Source: CAYPJE01 sp964410945 (GTDB lineage: Bacteria; Fidelibacterota; Marinisomatia; Marinisomatales; TCS56). From it: a stretch of DNA of 64,000 nt. The stretch is from NCBI GenBank assembly GCA_964410945.1, contig CAYPJE010000002.1, positions 62,001 to 126,000 of the forward strand, read 5' to 3'. The notes beneath the pieces were generated by a model. That model saw nothing but the letters and a program-made list of their open reading frames with translations, had not been told where the DNA came from and did no database searches. Below, one piece after another: positions 42,293-51,769 of this stretch. The translations under genes were made by a program, and so were the position numbers. Numbering within the stretch: the stretch's first letter is position 1; every line of letters begins with the position of its first letter.

Positions 42293-44572
42293 CTAGCGAG
42301 CCAGGATTAATTTTTCGCAATAGGTATTATGCCTGTTTTGAACCCGTAAAAAATAGATACCGCTGGCAACCTGTTTGCGGTTGTCGTTAATTCCTCGCCA
42401 GACGATATTGTGGCTACCGGCGTCCATTCTTTTATCATGCAATTGGCACACCAGTTGCCCCCGGATATCATAGATAGTCATCCGGACCGGCCCGGGTTCA
42501 CCAAGGGTGAAGGAAATATTGGTGACCGGGTTAAACGGATTGGGGTAGGATCGTGCCAGTACCAACCCCGGTGTGTTGACAGTAACGGTAACCGGTCCGT
42601 GATAGGTCTTCAGGCCGGAATAATCCACATCCGCCAGCCGGTATTGATAAGTATGTCCGGTAGATACATTTTTATCGGTGAAGGAATAATTGGTTTGACA
42701 GGTTGTCGATCCCTGGCCGGTCAGTTCCGGTGCGGTGCGATAGTCGGCTATGTTCTGAAAGGGCTCACCGCCGGTCCGGCGGTATATGATGTAGCCCAGA
42801 TTATTAGTCTCGGAGGCAGTGGCCCAATTGAGAATTACTTTATTGCCACCGGGAATTGCCTTGAAGTAGAACAATTCAACGGCCAGGGACTGATCATTAT
42901 CTAATGCTCCCGGAGTGGAGTTTGCACCATCAGTTGACGTACTGGTTGTAAATGTTCCAGCTGGGTTCTGGATCGTGTGCTGGTCTTCGCCACCGGCAGC
43001 GGCACCGGTATCATCAATCAGGGTACCATCATCTGTGTTGGCGGTTCCATCGGCGGCGCGCAACCGCCAGCGGCGGGCAGTACTGGTAGCAAAATAAAGG
43101 CCGGTGTTGCCATCATAGAATTTCGCCGAAGAAGGAAACGATGAAAAAGCAGTTTCAAAAGTTGTGCGATTAGCACCCCGTGAAATAATCCAGAATCCGC
43201 CAGCGGGAATGGATGTATCACCACCGCCGCCATCGCTACCAATATCAAACACCGATTCGGATGCGTTGGTACTGGCGGAGGCCATGACTATTTTATAACC
43301 GGTTAGATCAATGGCTGTAGAAGTGGAATTATACAATTCTAGAAATTCTGTGGTATATCCATCACCTTCCGAAACCTCGGAAATATATAACTCGGGGGTA
43401 TCATTATCATTCAATGTGAGTGTGAATTGACTGGGATAATCAATAGCGGCTGAATTTCCGCCCGACACATTCTGCAGGGAAAAGGTGATTGTTTCGTCAC
43501 CCTCGTAATCCGAGTCATCGGTGATTGTCAATGATACGGTCTGGTCAGCGGCACTGCCAGCAGGGAAGGTTACGGTCTGGGTTGTGTAGTTATTAACATC
43601 GGCTGCCGACCCCGAGCCGCCGGTGATTGCCACCTGGACCGAAGTGGCATTAGTACCATCCATATTGGAAATCGATACGGTCAGGTTGTAGCTGCCGGTA
43701 TTTTCATTCTGGCTGGCACCGGAAGCAGAAAAATACACGGTAGTAGTACTTGAGCCCCAGAGGGAATCGGCATATTCCGGGTGATCGATGAAAGGATTGC
43801 GGTTACCTTGGAGGATATAGATGGTGTCGTTGCGCGTTTGCTCCCAGCTGTCCACCGGGTCATCGTTATGCCAGGTCAGCAGGGTGGACAGTTTACCGAA
43901 CAACGGTGAGTCGGAGGCGTTTCCGGTGGAGTCCACCAATTCCAAATCGTAAGTGCTGTTATCGCTATGATACCCGGGGTCGTAACGAACAACCATATAG
44001 AACATCATCCGCGCCACGTCCCCCTTGACCGCATCGCGCGGTTCCCAGGTCCAGGCATCATTGTCGTAGTAACACCCGGTGGCTTCATCATCGGCTACCC
44101 CACCCTCGTCAAATTCTTTGTTATTGCGGGAACTGTTTACGGTCCGGTCGGCGGGACGCAGATGGTGAATATCGGTATAGGCCGTATCCGAATCATCCGG
44201 AAAACCATGGGACTTGGCCCACACATGTTCCCGGTTCCAGGCTTCACCATAGGTTCCGTTACCGCCATCGTACTGGGTGTAATCCCAGCTGGCGCCATGG
44301 TCGAGGTAATCCTTATCCTGTGAACGCCCGGTGTACAACAAAATCACCTTACTGGTATCATTGGGATCTTCATCGGTAATCTTCAGGAGGTCCCAGACAT
44401 CGGTGCTGGTGCTGGTATAGGGATACTTGGTGTGGTTGCTTACTATTTTATGTAAGGCGGCTTTCAGTTCGTTTCCGCTTTTTCCTGTGGCGTCATCATA
44501 GTATCCGCTGGGGATGCCGCCTGTGGCAAGACTGGTTATCACCGTTATAACCAGTAAAATATATTTTTGCAT
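42293..44572 (-). CDS. large secreted endonuclease I with Calx-beta, lamin-tail and T9SS domains
   Basis: This 759-aa exported protein has a signal peptide (1-18); an endonuclease I domain (about 20-280) with WNREHVWAKSHGF and DIHHLRPADRTVNSSRNN; a Calx-beta repeat (about 283-395, with FPAGSAADQTVSLTITDD); a lamin-tail domain (about 397-500, with ISEVSEGDGYTTEFLELYN); a fibronectin-like segment; and a type A sorting domain starting YPNPFNPVTNISF. Extra adhesive domains may hold the enzyme at the cell surface or on DNA-rich matrix. From about residue 570 it closely matches the C-terminal 200 residues of the protein encoded at 44820, so the two share a duplicated module. Confidence 0.88.
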   Translation of the reverse strand: MQKYILLVITVITSLATGGIPSGYYDDATGKSGNELKAALHKIVSNHTKYPYTSTSTDVWDLLKITDEDPNDTSKVILLYTGRSQDKDYLDHGASWDYTQYDGGNGTYGEAWNREHVWAKSHGFPDDSDTAYTDIHHLRPADRTVNSSRNNKEFDEGGVADDEATGCYYDNDAWTWEPRDAVKGDVARMMFYMVVRYDPGYHSDNSTYDLELVDSTGNASDSPLFGKLSTLLTWHNDDPVDSWEQTRNDTIYILQGNRNPFIDHPEYADSLWGSSTTTVYFSASGASQNENTGSYNLTVSISNMDGTNATSVQVAITGGSGSAADVNNYTTQTVTFPAGSAADQTVSLTITDDSDYEGDETITFSLQNVSGGNSAAIDYPSQFTLTLNDNDTPELYISEVSEGDGYTTEFLELYNSTSTAIDLTGYKIVMASASTNASESVFDIGSDGGGGDTSIPAGGFWIISRGANRTTFETAFSSFPSSAKFYDGNTGLYFATSTARRWRLRAADGTANTDDGTLIDDTGAAAGGEDQHTIQNPAGTFTTSTSTDGANSTPGALDNDQSLAVELFYFKAIPGGNKVILNWATASETNNLGYIIYRRTGGEPFQNIADYRTAPELTGQGSTTCQTNYSFTDKNVSTGHTYQYRLADVDYSGLKTYHGPVTVTVNTPGLVLARSYPNPFNPVTNISFTLGEPGPVRMTIYDIRGQLVCQLHDKRMDAGSHNIVWRGINDNRKQVASGIYFLRVQNRHNTYCEKLILAR

Positions 44573-44819
44573 GGATAGCCCCGGTAGTGATTAATATATG
44601 GTCTCTGTTTTGAATCGGTGGCTTAGTAAGAAATTTTTTTGGATCGGTCAGGAATGTGCTGCTACACCAGCTGCTTTCCTGGTTGGCCCATTGCTACTTA
44701 AGCCGGTATAATTTATTACAAATAATTGATATTATAAAACGTATTTAATATACAGCCGTCATATTGTCATTCAAATAACTCTGATAAATGTATTCGACTT
44801 TAGTCTAATTGGCGATCAT

Positions 44820-47261
44820 TTAACGGGTCAGTATAACTTTCTGTACTTGGCTATAGCCGGAGGTGTTCAATTGGATAAAATATATACCGCTGGCAACGGA
44901 TTGACCGAATGAATTGGTACCGGTCCAGTTGAAATCATATTCCCCAACGGATAATTTCCGGTTAACCAGTGTGTTTACCAGCCGGCCCTGCAGATCAAAT
45001 ATATTTATGGTTACCCGCTGTGGTTCGCCAACCATAAGGTGCAGATTGGTGACGGGGTTGAACGGATTGGGATGACAGGGGGCTAAGGTAACGCCGGGTG
45101 CTATAACTGTGACTGACAGCGGTTGGTGGGAAGTCGTAACGCCGCCGTAGTCCACATCCGTCAGCAAGTAGGTGTAGGTATTGCCCACAATCACGTCCTC
45201 ATCCACGTAGCGGTAATTGGTTTCGGAGGTAACCGAACCCTGTCCGGCCAAGGCAGGATCAGTGCGGTAGCTGGCGATTTCCGAAATTCCTTCACTACCG
45301 GTTTTACGGTTCAGGATAAAACCCAGGTTCTCAATCTCCGAAGCTGTAGTCCAGGTGAGAATTACTTTACCGTTATTTGAGATGGCATTGAAGCCTGTTA
45401 GTTCGACGGGGAGGGAGGTATCAGTTGGCCCACAATCAGCCGCTGTAGCTGATGAAATTGTCCACTCTGATGCAGTCCAGGTTGTGTTTGGTTCAGTTGT
45501 ACCGGATTTTCTGACGGCGTGGCTATCTGTATATTCCCATGTTTTACCGGAACCATCTTCATTAATGACACCATAAGCATCAACTAACGTTCCACTACTG
45601 TTGTCACCATCGTAATAAATGAAATATCCATCATCGCCATTACCTGTTATTAAACCATTTGTGAGGTCCGGGTTTTCACCATAGGCTGAATTAAATTCGG
45701 TTGTGTTATATCCTATTGTATATATATCACCGACGGCAAGGTTTCCAGTCAGTTGGACATCTGCCCATGAACCTCCATTTGCTTGTCGGCAAAGATAAAA
45801 TGTGGTTGAACTAAAATCGATTGAACTACCACTTGCATTATACAATTCTACAAAGCGTGCATTAGTATTATCACTTGGGTCTGCCACCTCAGAAATCATT
45901 AGTTCCGGAATTTCTGGCGCAGCATCGGTTGTAGCACTCCCATTGGGAACTGTTGCTGAGGTTTTATAATCTATGGCAGCACCGGAATTGGTATAGGGGT
46001 AAATCTTGAAATAGTAGGTCTGTTCGGATGTTAACCCCGTCCATTCGTAGGCCTCGGATCCATGGGAAATATTCATAGCCCCGCTGTTACTGCCGATAGT
46101 CGTGTTGTCATCAACGGCTGTTCCATCGCTTGGGTCGGTGATATTATCGGCGGTACTGGCCTTAATCAGAAAACCGTCGGCGACCTGCGAACCATCATTA
46201 TCATTCCAAGTCAGATCGATACGGTTATATCCATAGGTGCCATCTTTAGCTGCGGTGAAACTGGCAACATGATTTGAGGGCTCAATTTTGAAAGTGGTGG
46301 CGTTGGCGGTAACTCCCGAGGAGTAATTTGTGGAACCATCCACCGACCAGGCTTTGTAATAATAGGCTGTATTGGCATCCAGGGAGGTATGGTTATGAGA
46401 TGTTCCACTTCCGTTATAGATAACCGTGCCACCGCCACTAATGGCGTCGCTCACACTATAAGACCCGGAAGGTGTTCCAAAGGTATTTGATGAATTCCAG
46501 GCTACCATGACGTTGTCACTGTTGCCGTTCAGGGTCCAAACTAAATTGATTTGGGCGGAACTGGCGGTGGTCGCGGAAAATCCGGAAGGATCAGAGACGC
46601 CGCCGGATGCTGTACCAGTAATTAATAAATTATCAATGGCAATATCTTCATCACCAGAATTAAGGTTAAAGGTAATTTTAATATCAATCAGACTTCCTGT
46701 CCCGGTTATTGATTTTGTAAATTGAGTGAATGTTGATGTTATTGTTGTTCCATCACCGGTGTTGTCAAAATCAGTATCTATTGTGGGTGCTGTGTTTGTA
46801 CTTCCTGTACTCTCAACCCAGATTAAATTAGAAAAAGAGCCAGTATTTCCAATATCATACTCGATATGCATATAATCGGCTGCATCCCAATCTTCATTTG
46901 AATCACTGGCATCATCTTCAGCGATATAAACTGAAAAGCTTAAATCGGTATACCCAGATATGTCGATATCATCAATAGTAAGTGTGACTGGTAATGTTGC
47001 TCCTTCTCCATCAATGTCCTGTGCTGCAAAATAATAGCTTCCTTGAGTACTGGTAAATGATTCACTGGATATATCAGTACCATCTGTTCTTTTGAAATAA
47101 TCGGTACCATTATCAGTAAATTCGACAATACTTGTTGAATACCCACCGCTACTCTCAAAAGTTAGCGACCAGATATCAGTTCCCAACCCAACCTGCACCG
47201 CTCCCAGCATCAACACAGCATATATAATAAACGATTGAAAATAAACAGCCCTATTTCTCAT
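44820..47261 (-). CDS. secreted multidomain protein with fibronectin III, lamin-tail and T9SS domains
   Basis: This 813-aa exported protein has a signal peptide (about 1-26). It has an N-terminal beta-sandwich region rich in Ser/Thr/Asp (30-215), two fibronectin type III-like segments (about 220-450, with AQINLVWTLNGNSDNVMVAW and RIDLTWNDNDGSQVADGF), a lamin-tail domain (about 455-600, with MISEVADPSDNTNARFVELYN), another fibronectin-like part, and a sorting domain starting HPNPFNPVTNLHL and ending KVILTR. There is no catalytic domain that I recognise. It is probably a cell-surface binding protein. It is 247 bases upstream of the nuclease gene at 42293; that gap is AT-rich and I see nothing in it. 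Confidence 0.85.
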   Translation of the reverse strand: MRNRAVYFQSFIIYAVLMLGAVQVGLGTDIWSLTFESSGGYSTSIVEFTDNGTDYFKRTDGTDISSESFTSTQGSYYFAAQDIDGEGATLPVTLTIDDIDISGYTDLSFSVYIAEDDASDSNEDWDAADYMHIEYDIGNTGSFSNLIWVESTGSTNTAPTIDTDFDNTGDGTTITSTFTQFTKSITGTGSLIDIKITFNLNSGDEDIAIDNLLITGTASGGVSDPSGFSATTASSAQINLVWTLNGNSDNVMVAWNSSNTFGTPSGSYSVSDAISGGGTVIYNGSGTSHNHTSLDANTAYYYKAWSVDGSTNYSSGVTANATTFKIEPSNHVASFTAAKDGTYGYNRIDLTWNDNDGSQVADGFLIKASTADNITDPSDGTAVDDNTTIGSNSGAMNISHGSEAYEWTGLTSEQTYYFKIYPYTNSGAAIDYKTSATVPNGSATTDAAPEIPELMISEVADPSDNTNARFVELYNASGSSIDFSSTTFYLCRQANGGSWADVQLTGNLAVGDIYTIGYNTTEFNSAYGENPDLTNGLITGNGDDGYFIYYDGDNSSGTLVDAYGVINEDGSGKTWEYTDSHAVRKSGTTEPNTTWTASEWTISSATAADCGPTDTSLPVELTGFNAISNNGKVILTWTTASEIENLGFILNRKTGSEGISEIASYRTDPALAGQGSVTSETNYRYVDEDVIVGNTYTYLLTDVDYGGVTTSHQPLSVTVIAPGVTLAPCHPNPFNPVTNLHLMVGEPQRVTINIFDLQGRLVNTLVNRKLSVGEYDFNWTGTNSFGQSVASGIYFIQLNTSGYSQVQKVILTR

Positions 47262-47467
47262 AATAATCCCCGTGCATATTGCAGTTTCCCATTTAGCGGG
47301 TTAAACAACCCTCCCGAAACACCAATTTCAGTGACTGTGAAAATAACTTTAATTCATTGATAATACAAATTTGATCCTGGTTAGCGCCATAAAATCCCAA
47401 TCCTTGTAAATACCACTATGGCGGCCCTAACTTTATGATACTATTCCTTTCTTAATCAGGGGCTAAT

Positions 47468-48283
47468 ATGGACTTAAGTACCGCAATCGGTCTACTACTG
47501 GGTGTCGGACTGGTATCCCAGGGAATATATTTCGGACATGGAGAATTCTCATGGTTCCTCAATCCACCGGCCATTGGTATTGTGCTGGGAGGAACGCTGG
47601 CCGCTACACTGGTCAATTATTCGTTCCGAAATGTGCTCAACCTTTTCAAGGTCACAAAGATTATTTTTACCAGTCAGCGTGGTGGTTACATCGAAATGAT
47701 CAACCAGCTGGTGGATAAAGCCGAGAAAGCACGCAAGACCGGAATCATGTCACTGGAAGCCGACCTGGACCGGATCGAGGATAAATTTTTACGCAATGGG
47801 ATAGAGCTGGCAATCAATGAAAAAGATGCCGGCCGTCTGCGAAATTTTCTGGCTCTGGAACTGGGTAATATCCGTCAACGCCACTCGGTGGCGCAGGAAA
47901 TCTTTTTTTATATGGGGGCCTATTCCCCAGCCTTCGGGATGCTTGGTACGGTGATGGGACTGATCGTCATGATGAATAATTTCTCCGGTGGTGGAAATGG
48001 CGGTGGTATTGGTAGTATCGATTTTGATGTGGCCTCCAAATTCGCCGAATTACTTGCTGGAATGGGCCTGGCTCTGATTACTACCTTTTACGGAGTATTG
48101 CTTTCCAACCTGGTATTTCTTCCTATCGGCGGCAAGTTGAAACGTAAGTCGGAGGAAGAAATCATGATGAAAAATATCATGGTTGAGGGTATCATCGGTA
48201 TCCATGCCAAAGATCACCCGATTCTGATGCGTGAAAAACTGATGACCTTTGTTCCCCAGAGTAAACGGACCAAGATGGAGTAG
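47468..48283 (+). CDS. MotA/TolQ/ExbB-type proton channel protein (MotA-like)
   Basis: This 271-aa inner-membrane protein has four predicted helices (two near the start, two at about 150-225) and a large cytoplasmic loop, like MotA. The GAYSPAFGMLGTVMGLIVMM and FAELLAGMGLALITTFYGVLLSN segments are the conserved MotA channel helices. With the MotB-like partner that starts 2 bases after its stop it would form a proton- or sodium-driven stator. No flagellar gene is near, so it may drive something else. A GGGGC ribosome site precedes ATG 47468. Confidence 0.88.
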   Translation: MDLSTAIGLLLGVGLVSQGIYFGHGEFSWFLNPPAIGIVLGGTLAATLVNYSFRNVLNLFKVTKIIFTSQRGGYIEMINQLVDKAEKARKTGIMSLEADLDRIEDKFLRNGIELAINEKDAGRLRNFLALELGNIRQRHSVAQEIFFYMGAYSPAFGMLGTVMGLIVMMNNFSGGGNGGGIGSIDFDVASKFAELLAGMGLALITTFYGVLLSNLVFLPIGGKLKRKSEEEIMMKNIMVEGIIGIHAKDHPILMREKLMTFVPQSKRTKME

Positions 48284-48285
48284 TT

Positions 48286-48984
48286 ATGGAACGTCGTGGC
48301 GTATCCCAGTCGGAAGCCCGCTCCAAGAGTACTTCATGGGCCATTACTTACGGCGACATGGTTACATTGCTGCTGACTTTTTTCATCATGCTGCTGGTGA
48401 TCATGAATGATGCCGAAAAACATATTGACCGGGTAATCAATATGCTATTGGATGAAAGCTACACCGAGTTGGAAGAGAATGTGACCTCATCGTATGTGAT
48501 GGTGGAACGAGTTACCAAAGGCGTTAAGATCACGATGGCCAGTGGACGTCTGTTCCGTTCCATGGATGCGGAAGTACAGCCGGAGGTTTACCCCCTGCTG
48601 CAGCAGATCGGCGGTATCATCAAACTGTCACGCGTGGTGCGTGTCCACGATGACCCCGAATTATTCAAATTTATTGAATCAGTGGAGAAAGCCGGTCGAT
48701 TATTGAATATTGAAATCCGTTGTGAAGGACACACCGATGATTTACAGCTGGCCCAGACCGCCCGATACGAAAGCAACTGGGACCTTTCCACGGCCCGCGC
48801 ACTTAATATTGTGAAATTACTTAGCCAGTTTGCCGGTATTCCCCAGGAAAAATTTTCGGCTATGGGTTATGGTGAATTCCGGCCAGTGGTCGATAATATT
48901 GATAATAGCAGCCGGGCCATGAATCGCCGGGTAGAAATTTACCTGGATGCCTTTATCACTACCCCCACCGTTACGACCAATTAA
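48286..48984 (+). CDS. MotB-like stator protein with OmpA domain
   Basis: This 232-aa protein has an N-terminal helix carrying the proton-binding aspartate (Asp24 in ITYGDMVTLLLTFFIMLL) and a periplasmic OmpA/MotB peptidoglycan-binding domain (about 125-225, with IRCEGHTDD and SNWDLSTARA, FSAMGYGEFRP and NRRVEIYL). It is the stator partner of the MotA-like protein just upstream. The domain is of normal length. A separate gene for a small exported protein follows 13 bases later. Confidence 0.9.
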   Translation: MERRGVSQSEARSKSTSWAITYGDMVTLLLTFFIMLLVIMNDAEKHIDRVINMLLDESYTELEENVTSSYVMVERVTKGVKITMASGRLFRSMDAEVQPEVYPLLQQIGGIIKLSRVVRVHDDPELFKFIESVEKAGRLLNIEIRCEGHTDDLQLAQTARYESNWDLSTARALNIVKLLSQFAGIPQEKFSAMGYGEFRPVVDNIDNSSRAMNRRVEIYLDAFITTPTVTTN

Positions 48985-48997
48985 ATCAGGATTATCT

Positions 48998-49579
48998 ATG
49001 CGTAGATATTTTCTTTCCACAGCTGTTCTGTGTCTGTCAGCGATGCTAATGGCACAGGAAACCGAAGTTATTAAAAAAACCCCGATCTATCTGAAACCAG
49101 GGCAGGAGAAATCAGCAATCGGTGAATTGCTTCCCGGTGCCAATGTAACCAAACTCAGAAAAGATAAAAGCGGCCAGTATATCATGGTATCAGTTGAATT
49201 CTATATTCCAATGGAAACTCTCCTGGAAGGCCGGGTTGCCAAGGCCATCGGTGAGCGCCAGGTAGCTGATAATGCCAGCTTCAAACTGGCCAGTGCCAAC
49301 CGGGACGGCAAGACAGTTCATTTTAAGCTGCAGGTAAAAAACAATGACAGCAGGAACCTGGACTTCGCACCAATGGTTCTGCTGAAGTTGACCGGTAAGG
49401 GCCAACAGGGCGAGCTGAATCCGTTTAAAGGCCAGAACCAGGGTCTGGCAACCATTCCACCCGGGGGAGCCATAACTGCCGATCTTTACTATGATTTTAA
49501 ATCAACCCCTAAAAATGTTGAACTACGGTGCACAGCCAAACCGGGCGGCGACCGAATCTATTACTTATTGGGGTTTTAG
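48998..49579 (+). CDS. exported protein of unknown function after motAB-like genes
   Basis: This 193-aa protein has a signal peptide (residues 1-20, ending LMAQ). Residues about 22-65 look like a bacterial SH3-type module (KTPIYLKPGQEKSAIGELLPG). The rest is a beta-rich domain (KTVHFKLQVKNNDSRNLDF) like the Ig-type domains of other exported proteins here. ATG 48998 is chosen because it gives the signal peptide; the frame stays open upstream into motB. The position suggests a periplasmic partner of the MotAB-like stator, but no function is known. Confidence 0.7.
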   Translation: MRRYFLSTAVLCLSAMLMAQETEVIKKTPIYLKPGQEKSAIGELLPGANVTKLRKDKSGQYIMVSVEFYIPMETLLEGRVAKAIGERQVADNASFKLASANRDGKTVHFKLQVKNNDSRNLDFAPMVLLKLTGKGQQGELNPFKGQNQGLATIPPGGAITADLYYDFKSTPKNVELRCTAKPGGDRIYYLLGF

Positions 49580-49580
49580 G

Positions 49581-50026
49581 TTTTAGATGTTGAATGTTGG
49601 TTTTTACATGAGAAGAATTCAGATCAACAATGGGGAATGAAATATTAGATTTGTCATTTGATTTTTCTTTAAAAATCATTGAATTATATAAATAAAATAT
49701 CTACTTAAGAACAATGAATATATTATGTCAAAACAACTGTTGAGACCGGGAACATCAATTGGGGCAAATGTATCTGAATCACAGGCGCACAAAGCCGAGC
49801 CGACTTCATTTCAAAAATGTCAATTGCTGCTAAAGAGGCCCGCGAAACAGAGTACTGGATTAGGTTGTTAAAACACAGTGGCTACTTGGATGGATATAAA
49901 AATCTGACAGTGGTCAATGATCAAATCAATTCAATTATAAATATTCTGACAAAGATTGTAAAGACGAGTCAAAACAAAGAAAATAATTAAACCCATAATT
50001 CAAACCCCAACATCCAACATCTAAAA
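49581..50026. repeat. inverted repeat pair flanking the pseudogene
   Basis: A 20-base arm at 49581-49600 and its inverse at 50007-50026 match at 19 of 20 positions. They enclose the four-helix-bundle pseudogene and belong to the same TGTTGGAT-rich motif family as 41018-41137. Confidence 0.7.
49630..49990 (+). pseudogene. four-helix-bundle (S23/IVP family) protein, two frameshifts
   Basis: This is a broken gene for a small helical protein of the 23S rRNA intervening-sequence/four-helix-bundle family. Three frames must be joined: MGNEILDLSFDFSLKIIELYK (49630-49692, then a stop), KYLLKNNEYIMSKQLL followed by RPGTSIGANVSESQ (49695-49816), and MSIAAKEARETEYWIRLLKH followed by SGYLDG (about 49814-49987, stop TAA 49988-49990). 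The GTSIGANV and MSIAxKEARETxYWxRLL signatures are diagnostic. Together they make a full-length protein of about 118 residues. Two length changes in so short a gene indicate decay rather than programmed shifting. It lies between convergent genes. Confidence 0.85.
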
Positions 50027-50031
50027 TCTCT

Positions 50032-50376
50032 TCACTGATTACTTGTATCAATCACCTTAAAAACCTTCTCACCTTTTTTCGCCATCCGGTAGCGCTCGCG
50101 GGCCAGACGCTCAATATATTCGTAATCGGTTTCCAGCCGTTGTTTTTGTGCTTTCAGTTCGCTGCCACGGACCCGCAATTGGTTGATCTGTTCCTGCACA
50201 CGCGCTTTTTCAACGCGGATTTTATACAACTGATATAAACCATGATCACCGAAGAAAAAAACCAGTAAAAGAACACCGGCACCGGCCATCAGCACAGCCT
50301 TGATCAGGCGTTTCTGGCCGGCGCTGGCATTCTTTTTTCGCGGCGATCGCCGCTTATATCTGGTCTTTCGGGCCAC
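50032..50376 (-). CDS. FtsB/DivIC-like septum formation protein
   Basis: This 114-aa bitopic membrane protein has a basic N-terminal cytoplasmic part, one transmembrane helix (about residues 26-44, VLMAGAGVLLLVFFFG), a coiled coil (about 52-85) and the family ending YIERLARERYRMAKKGEKVFKV. It belongs to the cell-division scaffold with FtsL and FtsQ. The start is GTG at 50376, overlapping the enolase stop by one base; eno-ftsB is a conserved order in many bacteria. Confidence 0.88.
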   Translation of the reverse strand: MARKTRYKRRSPRKKNASAGQKRLIKAVLMAGAGVLLLVFFFGDHGLYQLYKIRVEKARVQEQINQLRVRGSELKAQKQRLETDYEYIERLARERYRMAKKGEKVFKVIDTSNQ

Positions 50377-51662
50377 TAATTTTTGCCCAATACCTCCATG
50401 CCGGGGAATTTGGCCTGGTTGCCCAGGGCTTCCTGGATTCGCAATAACTGGTTGTATTTGCAGATCCGGTCGGTCCGCGAGGCGGATCCGGTTTTTATCT
50501 GTCCGACACCGGTTGCTACCGCAAAGTCGGCGATAAAGGTGTCTTCTGTTTCACCGGAGCGGTGGGAAATCACGGCCCCCATGCCGTTATCACGGGCCAG
50601 TTTAATCGCATCCAGGGTCTCGGTAACCGAGCCGATCTGATTAAGTTTGATGAGAATCGAATTGATGGATTTTTCGTCGATTGCACGCTGCAGGCGTTTG
50701 ATATTTGTTACAGTCAGGTCATCGCCGACAATCTGGATTTTTCCACCCAGTTCGGCATTCATTAAATTCCAGCCTTCCCAGTCATCCTCGGCCAGTCCGT
50801 CTTCGATAGAAATAATCGGATATTTCTCGGTCAGGTCCTTCAGGTAGGCAACCATCGCTTCAGAAGACAGCTGTTTGCCTTCCGAATCAAGATGGTAGAG
50901 ACCATCGCGGTAGATTTCACTGGAAGCCGCATCCAGGGCAATGAATAAGTCTTTGCCAATTGAATACCCGGTTTTAGCGGCTGCTTCCAGGATTACTTCC
51001 ACCGCTTCTTCATTACTGCGCAGGTTGGGAGCGAAACCGCCTTCATCACCAACGGCCGTATTCAAGCCTTTTGACTTCAGAACAGCCTTGAGGTTATGGA
51101 AGGTTTCCGTTCCCATCTGCAGGGCTTCGGGGAATGATCCGGCGCCGATCGGGAAAATCATGAATTCCTGGATATCCACGTTATTGTCGGCGTGTTGTCC
51201 GCCGTTGAGGATATTCATCATCGGAATCGGCAGCAGGTCAGCTGAATCTACCGCCAGATATTCATATAATGGTTTGGACTGACTGGCGGCAGCGGCGCGG
51301 GCGGTGGCCATGGAAACACCCAGAATGGCGTTGGCACCCAGCTTCGATTTATTGGGGGTACCGTCCAGGTCGATCATAGCCCGGTCGAGACCTGATTGGT
51401 CAAGGGCATTCAGACCCTTAACGGCTGGGGCAATTACGGTATTAGCGTTGGCGACAGCCTTGGAGACACCTTTGCCTACGTAACGGCCTTTATCTCCATC
51501 ACGTAGTTCAACCGCTTCGTGTTCACCGGTTGAGGCACCGGATGGTACGGCGGCACGGCCGAAACTGCCATCACTCAAACTTACATCCACCTCCACGGTG
51601 GGGTTGCCCCGGGAATCTAAAACTTCGCGGGCTAAAACATTTTTAATCGTTACTTCTGACAT
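50376..51662 (-). CDS. eno: enolase
   Basis: Enolase interconverts 2-phosphoglycerate and phosphoenolpyruvate. The 428-aa product begins IKNVLAREVLDSRGNPTVEVDV and carries the family signature LIKLNQIGSVTETLDAI with the catalytic lysine, the ISIEDGLAEDDWEGW metal segment, and SHRSGETED near the end. ATG 51662 is used; a frame extension to 51689 would add nine residues and lacks homology. PEP from this enzyme also feeds KdsA. Confidence 0.98.
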   Translation of the reverse strand: MSEVTIKNVLAREVLDSRGNPTVEVDVSLSDGSFGRAAVPSGASTGEHEAVELRDGDKGRYVGKGVSKAVANANTVIAPAVKGLNALDQSGLDRAMIDLDGTPNKSKLGANAILGVSMATARAAAASQSKPLYEYLAVDSADLLPIPMMNILNGGQHADNNVDIQEFMIFPIGAGSFPEALQMGTETFHNLKAVLKSKGLNTAVGDEGGFAPNLRSNEEAVEVILEAAAKTGYSIGKDLFIALDAASSEIYRDGLYHLDSEGKQLSSEAMVAYLKDLTEKYPIISIEDGLAEDDWEGWNLMNAELGGKIQIVGDDLTVTNIKRLQRAIDEKSINSILIKLNQIGSVTETLDAIKLARDNGMGAVISHRSGETEDTFIADFAVATGVGQIKTGSASRTDRICKYNQLLRIQEALGNQAKFPGMEVLGKN

Positions 51663-51769
51663 ATTTTTCTCCTGAATATTAAAGTACAATTTAACCCTGT
51701 CAACAACTCGTCTGCAATTTGGAAAGAGGAATTGCCTGTCGTTGCCTGAGTAAGTTATTTTCTGGCATC

